A DNA stretch of 9,579 nt. Source: Flavobacteriales bacterium UBA1959 (GTDB taxonomy: Bacteria > Bacteroidota > Bacteroidia > Flavobacteriales_D > Sanyastnellaceae). Made by a program: the position numbers and the translations under genes. The stretch's first letter is position 1. Each line of letters starts with the position of its first letter. Positions 1-7,060 of this stretch are shown in pieces. The notes under the pieces are model-generated. The model was not told where the DNA came from and ran no database searches. It worked only from the letters and a program-made list of their open reading frames with translations. The DNA is taken from positions 1 to 9,579 of the forward strand of contig DDEH01000080.1 in the NCBI GenBank assembly GCA_002336085.1. Direction: 5' to 3'.

Positions 1-198
1 TTGCCGCCATCCAATCCAGCGAACGATTATGGCCACTACAAAGGCTCTGCAGCAAATCATGGTTATATTTTCGAAAATATTGAAGCGACATTGATTGGTG
101 ATGGAAGGATCACGACAAACGCATTAGAAGGTCTTAAGGTTGTGGACATTATTGAGCGCATGTATGCTGCGGGCCAGCGTCCGCTGAGAAAAGCATGA
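1..198 (+). CDS. Gfo/Idh/MocA-family sugar oxidoreductase, C-terminal fragment
   Basis: Only the last 65 residues of a longer protein are inside the window. The reading frame is open to the left edge, so the TTG at position 1 is probably an internal codon, not the start. The visible part has the pattern of the C-terminal end of Gfo/Idh/MocA NAD(P)-dependent dehydrogenases: an NDYGHYKGSAANHGY stretch (about residues 8-22), an aromatic/acidic FENIEA helix, and a closing GRITTNALEGLKVVDIIE segment, where family members place the final helix that packs on the Rossmann domain. Such enzymes oxidise or reduce sugars, often UDP-sugars for surface polysaccharides. The downstream glycosyltransferase, joined by an ATGA overlap, fits that role. 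The Rossmann nucleotide-binding motif and catalytic Lys are outside the window, so cofactor and substrate are unknown. The family call is fairly good; a specific enzyme name is not justified. Confidence 0.7.
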   Translation: MPPSNPANDYGHYKGSAANHGYIFENIEATLIGDGRITTNALEGLKVVDIIERMYAAGQRPLRKA

Positions 199-1361
199 GA
201 ATTGCCAATGTGGTACTCAACGATTTCACGCGTGACAATCGTGTTTTAAAGGTCTCCACAAGCCTTGTGTCAAAAGGGCACTCTGTATCAGTGGTGGCCT
301 TGCACAATGCGGGACTTCCCAGACGGGAATCATTTCACGAAGGCTTTGATGTTCATCGGGTCCGTCTTTTTATGCCGACTCGTTTATTGCGCGGTTCTTT
401 TAAGCTGTTGGAGCTTGCGCTAAAAATTGCGCTGGGATACCGTCGATTCGATGCTTGGCATTGCAATGATGCTGAGGCGTTTGCCATTGGACTCTTGGCT
501 AAGTTTACTCGACCTGGCTTAAAATTAATTTATGATTGCCACGAGTTTGAGGCGGAACGAAATGGGAAGTCCGCCGGTTATCTCAAAGGTGTGGGTTGGT
601 TGGAACGGAATTTTATTCGTTTTGCAGAAGAAGTAATCGTGGTGAGTCCCTCGATAAGAGCCGCTTATGAGGATCGATATGGGAATCATGGATTGCCAAC
701 ACTTAGTTTGGTACGCAACGTTCCGGGTGTGCTAACGAAGGAAGCAAGTGACCGGTCCAAAGCGTCTGGTGGAAGACTGAGGAAGGCATTGGGGTTGGCC
801 CCTGATGCTTTTATCGCCTTGTACCAGGGAGCTTTTACCATCAATCGTGGGATTGAGGAATTGCTGGAGTTGGCAGATCAATTGAGTGCCACCCGAATTC
901 ATTTGGTTTTCATGGGGTACGGCTTGCTTGAAGAAGATGTTCGAGCGGCGGCGGATGCTTCTTCCAATGTGCACTTTCAGCCTGCCGTTTCCTATGATCA
1001 ACTGCTGAGTTATACCTGCGATGCAGATGTAGGCTTAGTCTCCGTAAGGCCGATTTGTTTGAGCTATTTATATTGCTTACCCAACAAATTGTTCGAGTGC
1101 ATTCAGGCGGGCGTCCCTGTCTTGGTGAATGAATTGCCTGACTGTGTAGAGCTCATAGAAGCCTACGGAATAGGCCGTGTGGTTCGGGGAGAGTCTCCGT
1201 TAGATTGGTTGCACGCCTTAGCACAGTTGGCAGAGGAGTCGCCTTCTTTGAAAGTCCAATCTCAAGAGGGCCTTATGCAGGCTCAGTCTGAGTTGAATTG
1301 GGAAGCCGAACAACAGGAACTAATTGCAATTTATGAGCGACTTACTTTGAATCGATCCTAG
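195..1361 (+). CDS. GT4-family glycosyltransferase (GT-B fold)
   Basis: A 388-residue protein, the normal length for a cytoplasmic or membrane-associated GT4 glycosyltransferase that moves a sugar from a nucleotide-sugar donor to a lipid-linked or growing glycan. The N-terminal acceptor-side domain (about 1-185) starts with MRIANVV, has the helix RDNRVLKVSTSLVSKGHSV (13-31), and an IYDCHEFEAE segment (112-121) typical of this group. The C-terminal donor domain (about 200-388) has FTINRGIEEL (214-223), HLVFMGYG (236-243) and LPNKLFECIQAGVPVL (295-310). In that last motif E301 matches the second Glu of the GT4 EX7E pattern, but the first position (293) is Tyr, as I recall for the PNKLFE subgroup. 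The ATG overlaps the upstream stop (ATGA), which supports this start and suggests translational coupling to the sugar dehydrogenase. The sugar and acceptor cannot be read from sequence. It is the last gene of its cluster in this direction. Confidence 0.9.
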   Translation: MRIANVVLNDFTRDNRVLKVSTSLVSKGHSVSVVALHNAGLPRRESFHEGFDVHRVRLFMPTRLLRGSFKLLELALKIALGYRRFDAWHCNDAEAFAIGLLAKFTRPGLKLIYDCHEFEAERNGKSAGYLKGVGWLERNFIRFAEEVIVVSPSIRAAYEDRYGNHGLPTLSLVRNVPGVLTKEASDRSKASGGRLRKALGLAPDAFIALYQGAFTINRGIEELLELADQLSATRIHLVFMGYGLLEEDVRAAADASSNVHFQPAVSYDQLLSYTCDADVGLVSVRPICLSYLYCLPNKLFECIQAGVPVLVNELPDCVELIEAYGIGRVVRGESPLDWLHALAQLAEESPSLKVQSQEGLMQAQSELNWEAEQQELIAIYERLTLNRS

Positions 1362-1367
1362 CGAATC

Positions 1368-2141
1368 TCAACCTCCGATGGAGCGAAGAACTGCTTGGAC
1401 TTCTCTGTCGTTTCCGAGAACTTCCTCGACGCTCTGGATCCATTGACGGGCATCCGTTCGGTTTCCTTCTGCTGCTAGCATTTCCGCAGTGTAAACCACT
1501 GAGAATTTAAGCAAGTCAATTTGCACTTCTTCGAGGCCACGGCCTTGAAATTCACTAAGCAATTGAGCAGCTGTTGCCCATGACTCCTCGGCATCTCGTT
1601 TGGCCTTGCTTCTCCAAAGAACACTGCCATACATAAGCCAAGCCCCGGGGTCTTCAACGTCTAGAGTCCAGAGGTACTTGTAATACGATTTGGCTTTGGT
1701 GTACTTTTCATCATCTACGTAAACCTCAGCTTGGTTCATCGTGGCCCTTCGCAAGTCATTGAAGTAGTCCGTGTACTCCGCGATGTACTCACTTTCCTTG
1801 TCTTTCTTGACAAATTTAGAAGCGTACTTCAAAGAACTCTTCAGAGCATTGGAATACTTTTCCTCAAATTCGGGATTTCCCGACTCTGAAATTTTAAAAT
1901 AGGCCATGGACATAAAGACGTAGGGAACTGGCTCTTTTTTCGTTTCGTCGTCTTCGGTATAGCGGATTGCTTTGTAAAGCACCTTTTCATACTTCTCGTC
2001 GACCATCCACATCAAAAGCTCGTCAAAATCTTCTTGAGGAATAAGAGGTTCTTCCTCATCATCTCCGTACCGTTGAGCAGATAAAGCAAAAGGTTGTGCT
2101 AACATTAAACCAATTAGCAGGGTGAATTGTAGAACTTTCAT
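1368..2141 (-). CDS. Exported TPR-like protein of unknown function
   Basis: I do not recognise a named family. The frame extends upstream to 2186, but I place the start at 2141 because the protein then opens with a clean signal peptide: MKVLQF, a hydrophobic core LLIGLMLAQPFAL, and an Ala-Gln cleavage region (ALSAQ), with no lipobox Cys. A promoter-like element at 2167-2196 lies between the two possible starts and also favours 2141. That gives 257 residues, probably periplasmic. The mature N-terminus is acidic (DDEEE), then the protein is helical and rich in Tyr, Lys, Glu and Ala. At least one TPR-like pair is visible around KYTKAKSYYKYLWTL followed by GAWLMYGSVLW, with a further helix set near AEMLAAEGNRTDARQW. 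TPR folds usually mediate protein contacts. It converges on the glycosyltransferase with a 6-bp gap and diverges from the helicase, so it is probably transcribed alone. Confidence 0.75.
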   Translation of the reverse strand: MKVLQFTLLIGLMLAQPFALSAQRYGDDEEEPLIPQEDFDELLMWMVDEKYEKVLYKAIRYTEDDETKKEPVPYVFMSMAYFKISESGNPEFEEKYSNALKSSLKYASKFVKKDKESEYIAEYTDYFNDLRRATMNQAEVYVDDEKYTKAKSYYKYLWTLDVEDPGAWLMYGSVLWRSKAKRDAEESWATAAQLLSEFQGRGLEEVQIDLLKFSVVYTAEMLAAEGNRTDARQWIQSVEEVLGNDREVQAVLRSIGG

Positions 2142-2254
2142 GCAGGATTGTTTCCAAATAACATGCCGAATATAACGTGCAGTCATTTCAGGACAATATT
2201 TTGGGCTTTAAATCTCTGATTTTCTGCCGAAGCTGGTAATGAAGTTTAAGAACT
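2142..2254. other. Divergent intergenic spacer between TPR-like gene and helicase
   Basis: This 113-bp stretch is the only substantial non-coding gap in the window and must hold promoters for both divergent genes. It is AT-rich. The minus-strand promoter candidate is listed separately. On the plus strand the nearest thing to a Bacteroidota -7 element is TATTTTG around 2197-2203, which is one base short of TAnnTTTG and has no TTG at a suitable distance, so I do not call a helicase promoter. No hairpin or operator-like palindrome stands out. Confidence 0.6.
2167..2196 (-). promoter_or_regulatory. Candidate Bacteroidota-type promoter for the TPR-like gene
   Basis: Read on the minus strand there is a TTG (2196-2194), a 19-base spacer, then TATATTCG (2174-2167). 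The Bacteroidota housekeeping consensus is TTG (-33) and TAnnTTTG (-7), so the -7 box matches at all but one defined position. Transcription would begin around 2160, giving a leader of about 20 bases before the ATG at 2141. The longer start at 2186 would lie upstream of this transcript, so the element also helps choose the start. One degenerate match in AT-rich DNA is modest evidence. Confidence 0.4.
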
Positions 2255-4696
2255 ATGAGTAAAAATGTGGACGATATTATTGAGGCTTGGTTCGCGTCCA
2301 AAGGCTGGGAATCACACGGATTTCAGCGGGAAGTATGGGAGGCACAAGCAGCTAGAGAACAAGGCCTGATTATTGCGCCAACGGGTTCTGGGAAAACGTA
2401 TGCCGCGATGTCGGAAACACTAGCTACGGCCGTGTTAAACGAGAAAGAGGGTCAGATTGCCGCCGGAGTACAGTTGATTTGGATTGCACCTATTCGGGCA
2501 TTGACCAAGGAGATCAAGGCAAGTGCAGAGCGAATGGTAATGGGTTTTGGTTTGGATTGGAAAGTAAGCACAAGGACAGGCGATTCAACGGCTGCTGAAA
2601 AAGCGAAACAACGCAATGCATTGCCGCAAATTCTCATTACTACTCCTGAATCGCTGCATGTGTTGTTGGCGATGAAAGGCAGTGAAAAAAGATTCAGTAC
2701 GCTCAAATGTTTGGTTGTGGACGAATGGCATGAGTTGCTAGGGACCAAACGAGGGGTTCAAGTGGAATTGGCTGCGGCGTGGTTGCGTAAAATAGCCGGT
2801 CAACCCATTGTTTGGGGCATCTCAGCCACCTTGGGAAATCCGGAGGAAGCCGTTGTCGCCTTATTGGGATCAGGCGGCAAGAACCGCATTGTCAAAGCGA
2901 ATTGGAAAAAGCGCATTGAGGTTCAATCGCTAATGCCGCCGCAATTGGAGCGCTTGCCTTGGGCGGGTCACTTGGGCTTAAAGCTATTGGACCAAGTAAT
3001 TGGTGTCATCCGAGACCATGGAAGCACGCTCGTTTTTACAAACACACGGGCGCAATCAGAAATTTGGTACCACAAAATATTGGAATCCGCGCCTGATTTA
3101 GCTGGAGTTCTTGCTTTGCACCATAGCTCCATTGCCAAAGACCTCAGGGATTGGGTGGAAACCGCTCTGCATGGAGGCGAATTGAGGGCGGTCGTCTGCA
3201 CCAGTTCGCTTGATTTGGGTGTCGATTTTCGTCCTGTAGAAGCTGTGATTCAGATTGGAGGTCCAAAAGGTGTTGCGCGCTTTGCGCAACGTGCTGGTCG
3301 TTCAGGTCATGCTCCACATGCGATTAGTAAAATATTTTTCCTCCCAACACATGGCCTGGAATTAATCGAAGCCGCAGCACTTCGCGATGCAATGGAATCG
3401 GAACGAATTGAATGCCGAGAGCCACTTCAGAGGTCATTTGATGTTCTCATTCAATTTCTATGCACATTGGCGGTCGGCGATGGTTTTGATGTTCATGAAG
3501 CCGCTGCGGCGGTTCGCTCTACCCATGCATTCGAGACATTGGACGACATTGAATGGGCCTGGTGTTTGCGCTTTATTTGTGACGGAGGAGACTCTTTGAC
3601 GGCTTACGACGAATACAAGCGCGTCACAGTTGAAGATGATACGGGCCTTTTGGTTCTGCGTGATCGCAGACAAGCTCGTCGCCACCGCATGAGTATTGGT
3701 ACCATTGTTTCTGACCAAATGATCAAGGTGAAATGGAAAGGAGGAGGATTTATTGGCCATGTCGAAGAATATTTTGTAGCCAGCATGGAGCCTGGAGATT
3801 GTTTCTGGTTTGCAGGAATGAGTCTGGAGTTTGTTCGGATCAAAGAATCGGTTGCTCATGTTAAACGCAGCAAGAAGCCGAAGGGGCGCGTTCCCGTTTA
3901 CCTTGGAGGACGACTTTCGCTCTCGTCAGAACTGGGCCATGCGCTTCGCGATGAACTCGACGCATTCGGTAAAGGCCACATTCGGTCTCCCGAAATGGCG
4001 CGTGTTTCTCCTTTGCTGGAACTTCAGCAGCATATGAGTAAGCTTCCATCACGAGATGAAGTTTTGGTCGAACAATTTGAAACTGATGACGGGCACCACC
4101 TTTGTTTTTACCCCTTCGAAGGCAGGGGAGTACACGAGGCACTGGGGATGCTCATCGCCTACCGTTGGAGCCAGCATCATCCCTTGTCAATTTCCATATC
4201 CTGCAATGATTACGGATTTGAATTGTTATCAGATGAGCCTTTGAAAATACAAGATGTGATGAGCCTTAATTTGCTATCTAGCAGTGATTTAATGAGGGAT
4301 ATTCAGTCGGGTGTAAATGCATCTGAAATGGCGCGAAGACGCTTTCGGGAAATTGCTGTTATTTCCGGTCTATCCTTTCAGGGATTTCCAGGACAGCAGC
4401 AGGGTGTAAGGCATCTTCAATCGCATACGGGATTGATCTTTGAGGTGTTTCGAGAATTTGATCCAGACAATCTTTTGTTTCGTCAGGCGTACGATGAATT
4501 GATTGATCAACAGATGGAATGGACGCGTTTGAAATCGGTTCTAGAGCGTCTCCAAAAGCGCGTCATAACGCCCTCTTTTCCAGCCCATCCAACTCCTTTT
4601 TCATTTCCTCTAGTGGTCGATCGATTGCGCGAGAAGTTGAGCTCTGAACAATTGGAGCACAGAATCAAAAAAATGTTGGTCCGTAGCTTATCCTGA
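2255..4696 (+). CDS. Lhr-Core / ligase-associated DEXH-box DNA helicase
   Basis: An 813-residue superfamily 2 helicase of the Lhr-Core type, expected to translocate 3'-to-5' on single-stranded DNA using ATP and unwind duplexes or RNA:DNA hybrids in repair. All core motifs are visible: a Q-like FQREVWEA (23-30), Walker A APTGSGKT (41-48), motif Ia APIRAL (78-83), TTPES (129-133), motif II DEWHELLGTKRG (156-167), motif III SAT (190-192), motif IV LVFTNTR (259-265), motif V CTSSLDLGVDF (315-325) and motif VI QRAGRSGH (345-352). The long C-terminal half fits the winged-helix and Lhr-specific domains. Length matches the stand-alone Lhr-Core; the extra C-terminal domain of full-size Lhr is absent. 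DEWH plus GTKRG is characteristic of the ligase-associated subgroup. In many bacteria this gene clusters with an ATP-dependent DNA ligase, a metallo-beta-lactamase-type exonuclease and the phosphoesterase PdeM; none of these is in this window. No disruption is seen. Confidence 0.93.
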   Translation: MSKNVDDIIEAWFASKGWESHGFQREVWEAQAAREQGLIIAPTGSGKTYAAMSETLATAVLNEKEGQIAAGVQLIWIAPIRALTKEIKASAERMVMGFGLDWKVSTRTGDSTAAEKAKQRNALPQILITTPESLHVLLAMKGSEKRFSTLKCLVVDEWHELLGTKRGVQVELAAAWLRKIAGQPIVWGISATLGNPEEAVVALLGSGGKNRIVKANWKKRIEVQSLMPPQLERLPWAGHLGLKLLDQVIGVIRDHGSTLVFTNTRAQSEIWYHKILESAPDLAGVLALHHSSIAKDLRDWVETALHGGELRAVVCTSSLDLGVDFRPVEAVIQIGGPKGVARFAQRAGRSGHAPHAISKIFFLPTHGLELIEAAALRDAMESERIECREPLQRSFDVLIQFLCTLAVGDGFDVHEAAAAVRSTHAFETLDDIEWAWCLRFICDGGDSLTAYDEYKRVTVEDDTGLLVLRDRRQARRHRMSIGTIVSDQMIKVKWKGGGFIGHVEEYFVASMEPGDCFWFAGMSLEFVRIKESVAHVKRSKKPKGRVPVYLGGRLSLSSELGHALRDELDAFGKGHIRSPEMARVSPLLELQQHMSKLPSRDEVLVEQFETDDGHHLCFYPFEGRGVHEALGMLIAYRWSQHHPLSISISCNDYGFELLSDEPLKIQDVMSLNLLSSSDLMRDIQSGVNASEMARRRFREIAVISGLSFQGFPGQQQGVRHLQSHTGLIFEVFREFDPDNLLFRQAYDELIDQQMEWTRLKSVLERLQKRVITPSFPAHPTPFSFPLVVDRLREKLSSEQLEHRIKKMLVRSLS
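3272..3290. repeat. Short perfect inverted repeat inside the helicase gene
   Basis: GTTGCGC (3272-3278) and GCGCAAC (3284-3290) form a perfect 7-bp stem around a 5-base loop. It lies in the codons for the residues leading into motif VI (GVARFAQRAG). The repeat probably follows from codon choice for Ala, Arg and Gln, and no regulatory role is implied. Confidence 0.5.
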
Positions 4697-4715
4697 ATGC
4701 AGTAAATTCGCATCT

Positions 4716-7043
4716 ATGCAAAAAAGAAACCGACGCGCTGGGCTGATGCTCACGATGCTTTGCTTATGTCCAATTCTCAGTTGGTCCCAAGCCACTGTAA
4801 AAGGATTTATCAGGAGTATTGATTCCGGTGAGCCTGTTATGTTTGCAAGTGTTACGCTTGAGGGGACTTCGTACGGTATAATGACGGACATAGAAGGTTT
4901 CTTTAGCTTGAGCCGGGTACCTGCAGGTCGTTACACGCTTGTGGTTTCGAGCATGGAATTTGATGGTTTTTCTGAAGAATTAGAGTTGGTGGATGGAAAG
5001 CTGCTGACGCGGAATCTTTTCTTAGAGAGCAAGGTCATCCAGTTGGGCAGTGCAGAGGTCAATGCAGACCGTCAAGAACAGACCACGAAGGTCAATATGT
5101 CCATCGCAACCATTCGTCCTTCAGATCTGAAAAAGATTCCAAGTTTTGGAGGCTCGCCTGATTTGGTTCAAGCCCTGCAGGTGTTGCCGGGTTTCATCAG
5201 CACAGGTGACCAGGGCGGCCAGCTTTACATTCGTGGTGGCTCTCCCATCCAAAATAAAGTATTACTGGACGGGATGATCATTTATAACGCGTTTCACAGC
5301 ATTGGTTTGTTCAGTGTGTTTGATTCGGATGTGATTGCCAATGCGGACGTTTACACTGGGGGATTTGGAGCGAAGTTTGGTGGACGTATTTCATCGGTTA
5401 TGGACATCAAAACACGCGATGGAAATAAAAAGAAAATTCAAGGAAGGGTGGGAGTCAGTCCATTTGGAGTCAAGTTGACTCTGGAAGGTCCTTTGAAAAA
5501 GTTAGGCCCTACTGGTGGTGGAATTTCTTACATTCTGTCACTGAAGCACAGCTATTTGGAACAAACATCCAAGGTGCTTTACGACTATGTAAATGATGAT
5601 GGAGCGGGATTGCCTTTCAACTTTACGGATGCCTACGGCAAGGTGTCTTTTGGAAGTGGCAACGGTTCGAAATTGAGTCTTTTCGGATTCAACTTTAGCG
5701 ATCGGGTGAATTACCAGGCTTTGTCAGATTTGCGATGGAACAATGCCGGTGGAGGAGGAAACTTCACGGTGGTTCCCTCTGGTTCGGCCATTCTAATGAA
5801 TGGACATTTTGCTGCGAGTGAATATGAAATCCGCTTGCAAGAAGATGAGTTAGAGGATCGATTTAGCAGTGTCAATGGATTCAACTTTGGATTGGACTTT
5901 AAATACGCCTTGGGTGAGAATGCGGTGGAATACGGCTTGGAGGTTGTTGGAATGACAACTGATTTTCAAACGTTCAATGCTATCGGTGTACAGGTAGGGC
6001 AAAAAGAGAACACGACAGAATTTGCAGGATACGTAGACTACCGCATCAACAATGGCGATTGGATTATCAACCCGGGCATGCGCATGCAGTATTACAGTTC
6101 CATCGCTCGGTTTCGTCCAGAACCAAGGATTGGAATCAAGTACAAGGCCAGCGAACGTCTTCGCTTGAAGTTGGCAGCGGGACTCTATTCGCAGAATGTC
6201 ATCAGTTCAAATTCCGATCGTGACGTGGTAAACCTATTCTACGGTTTCTTATCAGGTCCTGAAAATTTACAGCGAAACTTGCTCACTCCATCGGGTGATG
6301 TTCAAGAAGTGGAGCATTCCTTGCAGACCGCTCAGCATTTGATTTCCGGATTTGAGTATGACTTGACCGAACGCTTCAATCTGAACGTAGAGGGGTATTT
6401 GAAAAACTTCACACAACTGACCAACGCAAACCGAAACAAACTTTTCGAGGATAACGCAGATAACTCAGATGTTCCGGAGGTTTTGAGGAAGGATTTTATC
6501 GTAGAAACAGGCATTGCCTATGGTGCGGATGTAGTCTTGAAGTATGAGGAACGATCGACATACATGTGGTTGGTTTACGGATACGGAAATGTTGACCGCT
6601 GGGATGGGTTTCGTTGGTATGATCCTGTTTTTGATCGCAGGCACAACGTGAATTTGGTAGTCTCACAGGGCATTGGCAAGAAAAAGGAGTGGGAGGTTAG
6701 CGCCCGATGGAATTTGGGTTCGGGTTTACCGTTTACCCAAACCCAAGGTTTTTACCAACCGCCAAATGTCGTAGATGGCATTGCAACAGATTATGTTGTA
6801 GCCAATAGCAACGATTTGGGCATTCAGTTTGCAGGCTTAAATGAGGGCCGTTTGCCGGCATACCACCGCTTGGATTTGAGTATTCGAAAAGAGTTTGTTT
6901 GGGAGAATCAAACGTTGGAGTGCTCCGCAGGGGCTACCAACGTATATAGCCGGGACAACGTTTTTTATGTCAATAGGGTGACGGGGGAGCGCGTGGATCA
7001 ATTGCCATTCTTGCCGTCCATAAGTTTTGACTGGCGTTTTTAA
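4716..7043 (+). CDS. TonB-dependent outer-membrane receptor with CarboxypepD_reg-like domain
   Basis: A 775-residue outer-membrane protein that should import a ligand using energy from TonB-ExbB-ExbD. The N-terminus is a signal peptide (basic QKRNRR, hydrophobic LMLTMLCLCPIL, cleavage near SWSQ, residues 22-25). Residues about 27-105 form the beta-sandwich domain common on Bacteroidota receptors (TVKGFIRS, then GEPVMFASV, then PAGRYTLVVS). The plug follows at about 118-235, with LVQALQVLPGF, GGQLYIRGGSP, VLLDGMIIYNAFH and YTGGFGAKFGGRISSVMDI. The remainder is a beta-barrel with the usual NLGSGLPFTQTQGF segment, an AYHRLDLSIRKEF strand and a closing SFDWRF, whose C-terminal Phe is the insertion signal. 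Length is at the short end for the family. No SusD-type lipoprotein or enzyme is adjacent, so the ligand is unknown. It starts 19 bp after the helicase stop, with no good promoter in that gap, so it may be read through from the helicase or from a promoter inside it. Confidence 0.93.
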   Translation: MQKRNRRAGLMLTMLCLCPILSWSQATVKGFIRSIDSGEPVMFASVTLEGTSYGIMTDIEGFFSLSRVPAGRYTLVVSSMEFDGFSEELELVDGKLLTRNLFLESKVIQLGSAEVNADRQEQTTKVNMSIATIRPSDLKKIPSFGGSPDLVQALQVLPGFISTGDQGGQLYIRGGSPIQNKVLLDGMIIYNAFHSIGLFSVFDSDVIANADVYTGGFGAKFGGRISSVMDIKTRDGNKKKIQGRVGVSPFGVKLTLEGPLKKLGPTGGGISYILSLKHSYLEQTSKVLYDYVNDDGAGLPFNFTDAYGKVSFGSGNGSKLSLFGFNFSDRVNYQALSDLRWNNAGGGGNFTVVPSGSAILMNGHFAASEYEIRLQEDELEDRFSSVNGFNFGLDFKYALGENAVEYGLEVVGMTTDFQTFNAIGVQVGQKENTTEFAGYVDYRINNGDWIINPGMRMQYYSSIARFRPEPRIGIKYKASERLRLKLAAGLYSQNVISSNSDRDVVNLFYGFLSGPENLQRNLLTPSGDVQEVEHSLQTAQHLISGFEYDLTERFNLNVEGYLKNFTQLTNANRNKLFEDNADNSDVPEVLRKDFIVETGIAYGADVVLKYEERSTYMWLVYGYGNVDRWDGFRWYDPVFDRRHNVNLVVSQGIGKKKEWEVSARWNLGSGLPFTQTQGFYQPPNVVDGIATDYVVANSNDLGIQFAGLNEGRLPAYHRLDLSIRKEFVWENQTLECSAGATNVYSRDNVFYVNRVTGERVDQLPFLPSISFDWRF
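6714..6746. repeat. Imperfect inverted repeat inside the receptor gene
   Basis: TTGGGTT (6714-6720) pairs with AACCCAA (6740-6746). After one mismatch, GGGT (6722-6725) pairs with ACCC (6735-6738), leaving a 9-base loop. It falls in codons for the common barrel segment NLGSGLPFTQTQ, so protein constraint is the simplest explanation. In mRNA it could form a moderately stable hairpin; nothing shows that it acts. Confidence 0.5.
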
Positions 7044-7060
7044 GTGGAGGCGAGGGAGAT

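Noticed and set aside
2142..2186. Longer start for the TPR-like protein (15 extra residues)
   Set aside because: The extension puts a polar, basic stretch before a well-formed signal peptide, and the promoter-like element would lie inside the coding region.
3458..3859. 133-codon open frame on the minus strand inside the helicase gene
   Set aside because: It is antisense to an intact helicase and its translation shows no recognisable motif or fold.
4703..4710. TAAATTCG as a promoter -7 box for the receptor gene
   Set aside because: It sits six bases from the start codon with its nearest TTG 24 bases upstream, outside the usual spacing.
5684..5889. 12-bp direct repeat GGATTCAACTTT in the receptor gene
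   Set aside because: Both copies encode GFNF in different beta-strands, a repetitive feature of barrels; not a mobile or recombination repeat.
6076..6087. 12-bp palindrome GCATGCGCATGC in the receptor gene
   Set aside because: It encodes an ordinary barrel segment (GMRMQ), and a palindrome of this length is expected by chance in about 10 kb.
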